From positions 1 through 43,782 of the forward strand of contig CAZQSF010000026.1 in the NCBI GenBank assembly GCA_964595955.1: DNA of 43,782 nucleotides. Reading direction: 5' to 3'. The stretch comes from JAJDFU01 sp964595955 (GTDB lineage: Bacteria; Bacteroidota; Bacteroidia; Chitinophagales; Saprospiraceae). The translations under genes and the position numbers were made by a program. Position 1 is the first letter of the stretch. Every line of letters begins with the position of its first letter. Positions 21,658 to 28,441 of the stretch are shown here, in pieces. The notes beneath the pieces were generated by a model. The model had not been told where the DNA came from, ran no database searches, and saw only the letters and a list, made by a program, of their open reading frames with translations.

Positions 21658-23664
21658 ATGGCCATGCGAGTATTCCACGACCTGAAGGAACTGCCCCGTT
21701 TTCGCAATGCTGTCCTGACCATCGGCTCCTTTGATGGGGTTCATCATGGCCATCAAAAAATCATCGAGCGGGTCAACGGGCTGGCCCGATCCATAGACGG
21801 GGAAAGCATACTCGTAACCTTTCATCCGCACCCCCGCCTCATCATCTATCCGAAGGACCAAAGCCTGAAGCTGCTCACCACCATCGAGGAGAAGAACCAA
21901 CTTCTGGAGCAATACGGCCTCGACAATGTGGTTGTGGTCCCGTTCACCGTCGAGTTTTCCCAGCAGTCGGCCGATGAATACATTCAGAAGTTTCTGGTTG
22001 AGAAATTCCAGCCGCGCTACATCGTCATCGGCTACGATCACCGCTTCGGCCTGGGGCGGCGAGGCGATGTCAATTACCTGAAATGGCATGCCGAGCGGTC
22101 GGGTTTTGAGGTGGTCGTCATTGACAAACAGGAAGTGGAGAACATCGTAGTGAGCTCCACCCAGATCCGGCAGGCCCTGGATAACACCCGCATCAGGCGG
22201 GCCAGCCAGCTTCTCGGGCACCCCTACCTGCTTACCGGCACGGTCGTTCACGGTCAGAGCCTGGGCCGGAAACTCGGTTTTCCAACGGCCAACCTGGAGA
22301 TCAAACAGCCCCACAAGCTCATTCCTCCGAACGGGATCTACGCCGTGCGGGTCGTGCATCAGGGCATTCGCTACGGCGGCATGTTGTACATAGGTGAGCG
22401 CCCGAGTATTAAGGAACAGCTGGACCGCACCATTGAAGTCAATATATTCGATTTCGACAGGGACATCTACGGCGATAAGCTTCAGGTCGAATTGCTGGCA
22501 TTTCTCCGGGAAGATGCTTCCTTCAACGGGCTGGACGCCCTGAGTGACCAGCTGGGCCGCGACCGCGACGAAGCGCGAAAAGTGCTGAAAGGGTTTCCGG
22601 AAACCGGCCCGGCGAAAAAAAAAAGCACCGGCCAACCTGAGGTAGCCATCGTCATTCTCAATTACAACGGCCTGGATTATCTGAGGCAGTTTCTTCCATC
22701 GGTGCTGGCCACCACCTACGCCAATTGCCGGGTGATCGTCGCCGACAACGGATCACAGGACGAGTCGCTTGCCTTCCTGCGGCGCCACTACCCCGAACTT
22801 TCGCTCATTTCCATCGCGGAAAACCACGGCTTTGCCGGTGGCTACAACCGGGCCCTCAAGGAGGTGGTATCCGACTACTATGTACTGCTCAATTCCGATG
22901 TGGAGGTCAGCCCGGATTGGCTCCAACCGCTCGTGGAACGGATGGAAGGCGACAAGCGCATAGCGGCCTGCCAGCCCAAGATCCGGGCCTTCGACAACAA
23001 GTCGCACTTCGAATATGCCGGGGCGGCCGGTGGCTGGATGGACAGCCTGGGCTATCCCTTTTGCCGGGGGCGGATCTTTGCCGTTACGGAAGAGGACCGC
23101 GGGCAGTACAACGAACCCCAGGAGATATTCTGGGCCACCGGGGCTGCCCTTTGCATCCGCAGCCGATTGTACCACGATATCGGCGGCTTCGACGAAGACT
23201 ACTTCGCGCACACCGAGGAGATCGACTTGTGCTGGCGGCTGAGGCGGGCGGGCTACAAGATCCTGGCTGAGCCCCGTTCCGTAGTGTACCACAAGGGCGG
23301 GGGCACCCTTCAATACAACAGTTCGCGCAAGATTTATCTGAATTTTCGCAACAGTCTGTTCACCCTGGTGAAAAACGAACCCTACCGGCGCCTGCTCTGG
23401 CTGATCCCGCTGCGCATCCTTCTGGACCTTCTGGCCGCCGGCCTCTTCCTCAGCAAGGGGTACGTTTCGCTCATCGGCTCCATCTTCAGGGCGCATCTTC
23501 ACTTTTATCCTCGCCTGGGCCGCCTCTGGAAGCGACGCCGGGAGTACAAAGAGTTGATCGAACGCGTAAGCATTAGCCCTGAACCCAACCGGGCTGGCCG
23601 CTATCCGGGCAGCATCGTCTGGCAGTTCTATGGCCGCGGCAAGCGCGCTTTTTCCGACCTTTAA
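21658..23664 (+). CDS. ribF: RibF riboflavin kinase/FAD synthetase fused to a GT2 glycosyltransferase
   Basis: A 668-residue protein that joins two normally separate proteins. Residues 1-315 are a complete bifunctional RibF: FAD synthetase part with TIGSFDGVHHGHQKII (21-36), FHPHPR, GYDHRFGLGRRGD and VSSTQIR, then the riboflavin kinase part with GTVVHGQSLGRKLGFPTANL and GIYAVRV. Residues 326-668 are a GT2 family glycosyltransferase: VAIVILNYNG, VADNGSQD, ENHGFAGGYNRAL, the NSDVEV metal motif, GFDEDYFAHTEEIDLCWR, and hydrophobic segments near 585-620. The join lies in a Lys run encoded by ten A at 22615-22624. The window reads as one open frame. A gain or loss of one A would stop translation within a few codons and leave a free RibF of about normal length. 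True fusion, slippage control or sequence error all remain possible. It is followed 3 bp later by an RluA gene. Confidence 0.85.
   Translation: MAMRVFHDLKELPRFRNAVLTIGSFDGVHHGHQKIIERVNGLARSIDGESILVTFHPHPRLIIYPKDQSLKLLTTIEEKNQLLEQYGLDNVVVVPFTVEFSQQSADEYIQKFLVEKFQPRYIVIGYDHRFGLGRRGDVNYLKWHAERSGFEVVVIDKQEVENIVVSSTQIRQALDNTRIRRASQLLGHPYLLTGTVVHGQSLGRKLGFPTANLEIKQPHKLIPPNGIYAVRVVHQGIRYGGMLYIGERPSIKEQLDRTIEVNIFDFDRDIYGDKLQVELLAFLREDASFNGLDALSDQLGRDRDEARKVLKGFPETGPAKKKSTGQPEVAIVILNYNGLDYLRQFLPSVLATTYANCRVIVADNGSQDESLAFLRRHYPELSLISIAENHGFAGGYNRALKEVVSDYYVLLNSDVEVSPDWLQPLVERMEGDKRIAACQPKIRAFDNKSHFEYAGAAGGWMDSLGYPFCRGRIFAVTEEDRGQYNEPQEIFWATGAALCIRSRLYHDIGGFDEDYFAHTEEIDLCWRLRRAGYKILAEPRSVVYHKGGGTLQYNSSRKIYLNFRNSLFTLVKNEPYRRLLWLIPLRILLDLLAAGLFLSKGYVSLIGSIFRAHLHFYPRLGRLWKRRREYKELIERVSISPEPNRAGRYPGSIVWQFYGRGKRAFSDL
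22615..22624 (+). repeat. A10 homopolymer at the RibF-GT2 junction
   Basis: Ten consecutive A encode Lys320-322 and the first base of Ser323. With eleven A the frame meets TGA at 22638-22640; with nine A it meets TAG at 22643-22645. Runs of this length cause polymerase or ribosome slippage and sequencing errors. Confidence 0.9.
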
Positions 23665-23667
23665 ACC

Positions 23668-24396
23668 ATGAAGCCCGATCCGCCCATCCTTTTCGAGGAC
23701 GAGTACATCCTGGTCATCAACAAGCCGGCCGGCTTGTTGAGTGCACCGGACCGGCACGATCCCGAACGACCTCACGTGCGAACGGTTTTGGAACCTGCGT
23801 TTGGAGAACTGTACCTCGTACACCGGCTGGACAGGGATACGAGCGGCCTGATGGTGCTTGCCCGCAGCCCGGGGACACAGAGCCTCCTCGCCCAACAGTT
23901 CGAGCACAGGCGGGTGAAAAAACTCTATTGGGCGCTCGTGGAAGGCTCTCCTCAACCGGAAGAGGGCGAAGTGGCCAAACCCCTGGCGCCCCACCCCGGC
24001 AAGCCAGGCCACATGATCGTGTCCGCCAAGGGAAAAGAAGCGGTGAGCCGTTACCGGCTTGTGGAATCCTTTTCCATAGCCAGCCTGCTGGAAGTGGGAA
24101 TACTCACCGGCCGCACCCATCAGATACGGGTTCACCTGCAGGCGATCGGAAACCCGCTGCTGGTCGATTCCTTTTACGGACGCCGATCGGCCTTTCGGCT
24201 CAGCGAACTCAAAGGCAGGCGATACCGGCCGAATCGACAAGGGCAAGAACGCCCCCTGCTGGCCCGCCAAAGCCTGCACGCCCGACAGCTGCAGCTCGTC
24301 CACCCCAAGGCGGGTTCACCGCTGCACCTGGAAGCAGACCTCCCCAAAGATCTCCGGGCTACTCTACAGCAACTCCGGAAGTGGAGTCCGGCCTGA
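23668..24396 (+). CDS. RluA family pseudouridine synthase
   Basis: A 242-residue protein lacking the S4 domain of RluC/RluD. The catalytic motif HRLDRDTSGLM is at 52-62 with Asp55 as the nucleophile; VINKPAGLLSAP at 16-27 and the late GRTHQIRVHLQAIGNPLL are also characteristic. It converts uridines in rRNA or tRNA to pseudouridine; the short form resembles RluA or TruC-like members, so the target cannot be fixed. It starts 3 bp after the ribF-GT gene and is surely co-transcribed with it. Nothing unusual in the sequence. Confidence 0.92.
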   Translation: MKPDPPILFEDEYILVINKPAGLLSAPDRHDPERPHVRTVLEPAFGELYLVHRLDRDTSGLMVLARSPGTQSLLAQQFEHRRVKKLYWALVEGSPQPEEGEVAKPLAPHPGKPGHMIVSAKGKEAVSRYRLVESFSIASLLEVGILTGRTHQIRVHLQAIGNPLLVDSFYGRRSAFRLSELKGRRYRPNRQGQERPLLARQSLHARQLQLVHPKAGSPLHLEADLPKDLRATLQQLRKWSPA

Positions 24397-24424
24397 TCTC
24401 CCCTGCCCGGCATTTGCGAAAGTG

Positions 24425-24432
24425 TATATTTG
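24425..24432 (+). promoter_or_regulatory. -7 promoter box of the 2OG oxygenase gene
   Basis: TATATTTG, a perfect match to TAnnTTTG, 30 bp before the start codon. The -33 element is not clear. It suggests that the oxygenase gene begins a new transcript. Confidence 0.5.
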
Positions 24433-24462
24433 TAGGAATTCCAGAATCGAGAAACAAGCCCT

Positions 24463-25320
24463 ATGATCCAAGAATCGACACGCACAGATGCCATCCTGGA
24501 CCTCAACGAGATCGAAAAGCGATTCACCGGACAGGCCCGGGATTACCAGCAAGCTTTGCCTTTTCCCTATGCTCAGTTCGACGATTTCCTGGAACCGGCA
24601 GCTGCTCGTTCCGCCATGGGAGCCTTCCCCAAGGTACAAGATCAGGGTTGGATCCACTATGTACACGTCAACGAGAAAAAGCACGGCCTCAACAAAATGG
24701 AAAGCATTCCGCCCTACCTGCAGGAAGTGATCAGGGCGTTGAACAGCGATGCCTTCGTTCAGCACCTCAGCGCACTGACCGGCATCCCCGGGCTGAAAGC
24801 CGACCCCAGCCTGGAAGAGGGAGGCCTGCACCAGAGTCAGCGCGGCGGCTACCTTAACATCCACGCCGACTTCACCGTGCATCCGCACAAGCGCAACTGG
24901 AGGCGACGCGTCAATCTGCTGCTGTACCTCAACGAAGGCTGGAAGCCCGAGTACCGCGGAGACCTGGAGCTCTGGAGCCGCGACATAAAAGCCTGCGAAG
25001 CTCGCATCAGTCCGGTCTTTAACCGCTGTGTTATCTTCAATACGGATGAAGATTCCTACCACGGCCTTCCCGAGCCCATCGCCTGCCCGGAAGACATGAC
25101 CCGAAAGTCCATCGCGCTCTATTACTTCACCGAGGAGGCCGTACGCCCCAAAAAGCGGGCCACTAACTACCGGGCGCGCCCCGGCGACGGCATCAAATCG
25201 GCCTTCATCTGGGCCGACAAGCAAATGGTGAATGTATACAACAGGCTGAAGGGGTGGCTGGGCATCAACGACGACTTCGTGAGCAAGGTGTTGAACCGTC
25301 TGAGCGGCGGAAAAAAATAA
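24463..25320 (+). CDS. 2-oxoglutarate/Fe(II)-dependent oxygenase
   Basis: A 285-residue protein with the double-stranded beta-helix motif of the prolyl-4-hydroxylase type. The iron ligands are His134 and Asp136 in YLNIHADF and His200 in SYHGLPEPI; Arg214 in MTRKSIALYYF is placed to bind 2-oxoglutarate. The region KRNWRRRVNLLLYLNEGW is the usual strand before the second half. The substrate is unknown. No signal peptide is seen, so it is cytoplasmic. It stands between an RNA-modification gene and an ArnT-like transferase, 40 bp before the latter; similar oxygenases near glycosyltransferase genes can modify surface glycans or lipids, but a protein substrate is equally possible. Confidence 0.88.
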   Translation: MIQESTRTDAILDLNEIEKRFTGQARDYQQALPFPYAQFDDFLEPAAARSAMGAFPKVQDQGWIHYVHVNEKKHGLNKMESIPPYLQEVIRALNSDAFVQHLSALTGIPGLKADPSLEEGGLHQSQRGGYLNIHADFTVHPHKRNWRRRVNLLLYLNEGWKPEYRGDLELWSRDIKACEARISPVFNRCVIFNTDEDSYHGLPEPIACPEDMTRKSIALYYFTEEAVRPKKRATNYRARPGDGIKSAFIWADKQMVNVYNRLKGWLGINDDFVSKVLNRLSGGKK

Positions 25321-25360
25321 GCACAGCCAACGCCTGTTCGAATCCAGGAAAATCCAATTC

Positions 25361-27040
25361 ATGTCGGCCAATCTCCGCCTTCGGTACTCTCTGCTGCTCG
25401 CCCTGCTGAGCGCTGCCTTTTTCATCTCGTTCAACGGGGGCGTTCACTTGTTCGATTGGGACGAGATCAACTTTGCGGAGATCAGCCGCGAGATGCTCAT
25501 TACCCAAGAGTACACGCGGGTATATGTCAATTTTGTCTCCTTTTGGGAAAAACCGCCCTTCTTTTTCTGGCTGCAGGCCGGCGCCATGTCTCTCTTCGGA
25601 ACCAATGAATTCGCCGCCCGCCTGCCCAATGCGTTGTGCGGGATCGTTACCATCCTGATCTTGTTCAATCTGGGTGCCCGCATGTACAGCATCCGCTTTG
25701 GCTTGCTTTGGGCCGGCATGTACATGGGTTCTATCCTGCCCTTCCTCTACTTCAAATCGGGCATCATCGACCCCTGGTTTAATCTCTTCATTTTTCTGGG
25801 CATCTATTACTTCGTTCTGTTTTACTGGAAAAAAGAGCGCTTCCGGGGTATAGACCTCAAATACCCGCCACTGGTCTATCTGTTCCTGGGAGGCTTTTTC
25901 ATCGGCATGGGCATACTCACCAAAGGGCCGGTAGCGTATCTCATCGCCTCGCTTACTTTTTTCGTGTACTGGGTCTACCAGCGTTTTCGATTTTATGTCA
26001 ACGTACCTCAGTTTTTATTTTTCACCGGGGCGGCCCTCCTGGTCATGCTGAGCTGGTTCGGGCTCGAGACCTGGAAGAACGGCCCTTGGTTTGTCCAGGA
26101 ATTTACCCGTTATCAGTATCGCCTATTCAGCACACCCGACGCCGGCCACAGAGGGTTTCCCGGCTATCATTTCGTCGTGCTGCTACTGGGTTGTTTTCCG
26201 GCGTCTGTCTTTGCCATCCGTGCTTTTCGGCGCCTCCCGCCGGAGAACCACGACCACCTGCGCGACTTCCGCAGCTGGATGAAATTCCTCTTCTGGGTGG
26301 TGTTGATCCTGTTCAGCATCGTGCAGTCCAAGATCGTCCACTACTCTTCCATGTGCTATTTCCCTCTGACTTACCTGGCTGCGCTGGTAGCGGAAAAGAT
26401 CATCCGGGGTGATTTGGCCATGGCCCGCTGGATGAAGGGCCTCCTGATGGGGTTCGGCGGCTTGTACGCGCTTCTCATCCTGGCTCTGCCCTTTGTAGGA
26501 CAAAACATCGAATGGCTGGAACCCCTGTTTAAAAACGACCCCTTTGCCCAGGCCAACCTGCAGGCCGATGTGCGATGGACCGGACTGGAAGTCCTTCCCG
26601 GGATTGTGCTGATCGGCCTGTTGCTCGGGAGCCTTTTCTATTTCAATCGGCAAAAGGTATCTCGCGGCCTGCTGCTTCTGCTGGGGGGCATGCCCGTATT
26701 TATCATGCTCGCGCTCTACTTTTTCATCGCGCGTATCGAAACGTACTCCCAGCGGGCGGCGGTGGAATTCTTCGAAGACAAGGCCGGCCAGGATGTACAC
26801 CTCATGACCTACGGCTACCGCTCCTACGTCCACTTGTTTTACGGCAAGCCCATGCAGGCAGGCCGGGCCTGTTTTGAGGAAGAAGGCTGCCAGCAGCATT
26901 TACTGGAGGGCCCCATTGACAGGCCGGTCTACATTTCTGCAAAAACGCATCGGGCAGCGCCCCTCCGCCAAATGGATCAGATAGAAGAGATCGGCGGGCG
27001 AAACGGCTTCGTGTTCTTCCGGCGCATGCCAAAGAAATGA
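25361..27040 (+). CDS. ArnT/PMT-like membrane glycosyltransferase (GT-C fold)
   Basis: A 559-residue integral membrane protein with about ten to twelve hydrophobic segments. The first periplasmic loop carries the GT-C acidic motif in LFDWDEINFAEISREML (residues 30-46), then FWEKPPFFFWLQA, as in ArnT and related PMT_2 proteins that use a polyprenyl-phosphate sugar donor. ILTKGPVAYL and FSIVQSKIVHYSS follow, as is typical. The last 90 residues form a soluble periplasmic tail. It would attach a sugar to lipid A or another periplasmic or outer-membrane substrate. It probably shares the transcript with the oxygenase gene. Donor and acceptor are not evident. Confidence 0.87.
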   Translation: MSANLRLRYSLLLALLSAAFFISFNGGVHLFDWDEINFAEISREMLITQEYTRVYVNFVSFWEKPPFFFWLQAGAMSLFGTNEFAARLPNALCGIVTILILFNLGARMYSIRFGLLWAGMYMGSILPFLYFKSGIIDPWFNLFIFLGIYYFVLFYWKKERFRGIDLKYPPLVYLFLGGFFIGMGILTKGPVAYLIASLTFFVYWVYQRFRFYVNVPQFLFFTGAALLVMLSWFGLETWKNGPWFVQEFTRYQYRLFSTPDAGHRGFPGYHFVVLLLGCFPASVFAIRAFRRLPPENHDHLRDFRSWMKFLFWVVLILFSIVQSKIVHYSSMCYFPLTYLAALVAEKIIRGDLAMARWMKGLLMGFGGLYALLILALPFVGQNIEWLEPLFKNDPFAQANLQADVRWTGLEVLPGIVLIGLLLGSLFYFNRQKVSRGLLLLLGGMPVFIMLALYFFIARIETYSQRAAVEFFEDKAGQDVHLMTYGYRSYVHLFYGKPMQAGRACFEEEGCQQHLLEGPIDRPVYISAKTHRAAPLRQMDQIEEIGGRNGFVFFRRMPKK

Positions 27041-27054
27041 CTATTCATTTCTGC

Positions 27055-27083
27055 TTTCGTAGGCTTTCTTTTCGCTATTTTTG
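27055..27083 (+). promoter_or_regulatory. Promoter of the ECF sigma factor gene
   Basis: TTTC at 27055-27058, 17 bp, then TATTTTTG at 27076-27083, which matches TAnnTTTG exactly. The start codon at 27101 leaves a short leader of about 13 bp. It could also be read by the sigma factor it controls, but nothing here shows that. Confidence 0.5.
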
Positions 27084-27100
27084 TTGGAGGCGTTTTTTCA

Positions 27101-27697
27101 ATGGTTTTCAATTTGTCAAAAAACACTACCGGACATAGCGCGTCCTACACAGACGAAGAACTCCTGCAGCAATTCAAGCAGTCGGGAGACTCGGTCTTTA
27201 TCGGCCAGCTCTTTCGGCGCTACGATCACAAAGTTCTGGGGGTTTGTCTGTTTTATCTCAAAGATGAAGAGGAAAGCCAGGATGCCGCCATGGAGGTTTT
27301 CACCAACCTGCTGGAAAACGGCCAAAACTACTCCATTCAAAACTTCAACTCCTGGATTTACAGGGTGACCCGCAACCACTGCATTAAGCAATTGCAGAAG
27401 CGGCTGAGCCGGATGGAACTGCCTACCGGCGAATTTGATGAGCCCGTTTTTGTGGAAAATGAGGACTGGGAGACTCTTTTATATCGAGAGCGAGTTTTAG
27501 ATCGTCTTAGTGAAGCCATAGAGGAACTCAATGAGGGGCAACGTACCTGTATCGTGTTGTTCTACCTCAAGGGATTGAGTTACAAAGAGATTGAGCAAAG
27601 GACCTCTTTTTCGGCCAACGAGATTAAAAGCCACATTCAAAATGGACGACGACGACTGAGAAATAAACTCAGTCAAAAGCTTGGGCAGCTTGATTAA
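27101..27697 (+). CDS. ECF-type sigma-70 family RNA polymerase sigma factor
   Basis: A 198-residue sigma factor with only the two essential domains. Region 2 spans about 18-95 (DEELLQQFKQSGDSVFIGQLFRRYDHKVLGVC, then DEEESQDAAMEVFTNLLE and FNSWIYRVTRNHCI, the promoter-melting segment). Region 4 spans about 130-190 (LSEAIEELNEGQRTCIVLFYLKGLSYKEI, then the recognition helix FSANEIKSHIQNGRRRLRNKL). No regulatory extension is present. It is followed 12 bp later by a single-span membrane protein, the usual arrangement for a sigma/anti-sigma pair, and faces a TPR-CHAT gene. It belongs to the Bacteroidota sigma factors found beside CHAT-type genes. Confidence 0.92.
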   Translation: MVFNLSKNTTGHSASYTDEELLQQFKQSGDSVFIGQLFRRYDHKVLGVCLFYLKDEEESQDAAMEVFTNLLENGQNYSIQNFNSWIYRVTRNHCIKQLQKRLSRMELPTGEFDEPVFVENEDWETLLYRERVLDRLSEAIEELNEGQRTCIVLFYLKGLSYKEIEQRTSFSANEIKSHIQNGRRRLRNKLSQKLGQLD

Positions 27698-27709
27698 CCC
27701 TAACATCCC

Positions 27710-28441
27710 ATGTCAAAAAACCGAAAGAAGCACGAAGAAAGCAGGTCCGAAAAATGGGCTTCGTTTTGGAACGACCCCAACCCCGACCCCTTCAGCCTGC
27801 ACGCGCAAAAGGGATACGAACAAGTTCGCGACCCCGATCGGGCCCGGTCCTTGTTCGAAGATCTGGATGCCCGGGTCGAAAAACGATTGAACAAAACGCG
27901 ACGCCCCACCTCTCTTTTCCTCAGAACACTCCTTCCGCTGGGCATAGCTGCATCCCTGCTGGTGGCTGCCTTCTGGTTCGTATTGCAAAAGCCCGACCCA
28001 TCTCAGCTTGCCTATGCCGCTTTTGATCCGCTGCCCGTGGCGGGATCCAACACCGGAACGAGGGGGGAGACGACTTCCTCGGCCGACGCCCAGAAACGCG
28101 CACTTGCCTATTACGAATCAGGCGATTACGAACGGGCCCTGCATGCCTTTTCCGCCCTGGAAGACAAATCCCCCGAATTGGCCCTTCACCACGGCATCAG
28201 TTATTTGGGCGGGAAACAGCCTGGAAAAGCGGCGGATCAGCTGGAACGCATTGCAGATCAAGTCCAACCGGATTCTGACTTGGCACGCGCCGCGACTTGG
28301 TACCTCGCCCTGAGTTATTTGGCCGACGGCCAGGTTGACGCAGCCAAGCTAAAGCTGGACGAGCTCGCCCAATCGCCGGGGGATTACCAGCGGGAAGCCT
28401 CCCGGCTCAAGGGCGAGATTGGGTCCAGTATCTCCAAATGA
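27710..28441 (+). CDS. Putative anti-sigma factor: single membrane span with periplasmic TPR-like part
   Basis: A 243-residue protein. Residues 1-66 are charged and cytoplasmic (KYGYEQVRDPDRARSLFEDLDARVEKRLNKTRR-like pattern from 34-65), a single membrane helix lies at about 68-92, and the periplasmic part at about 124-235 consists of paired helices of TPR type (ALAYYESGDYERALHAF, ALHHGISYLGGKQPGKAADQL, ATWYLALSYLADGQVDAAKLKL). The classical anti-sigma zinc motif is not present; the assignment as anti-sigma rests on its position 12 bp after the sigma gene and its topology. The TPR part could sense a periplasmic partner. Its 3' end overlaps the convergent CHAT gene by 35 bp. Confidence 0.75.
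   Translation: MSKNRKKHEESRSEKWASFWNDPNPDPFSLHAQKGYEQVRDPDRARSLFEDLDARVEKRLNKTRRPTSLFLRTLLPLGIAASLLVAAFWFVLQKPDPSQLAYAAFDPLPVAGSNTGTRGETTSSADAQKRALAYYESGDYERALHAFSALEDKSPELALHHGISYLGGKQPGKAADQLERIADQVQPDSDLARAATWYLALSYLADGQVDAAKLKLDELAQSPGDYQREASRLKGEIGSSISK

Noticed and set aside
22753..24303. 516-codon minus-strand open frame across the GT2 part and the RluA gene.
   Set aside because: Both plus-strand genes have intact family motifs; the antisense frame spans two unrelated genes, as expected of a compositional shadow.
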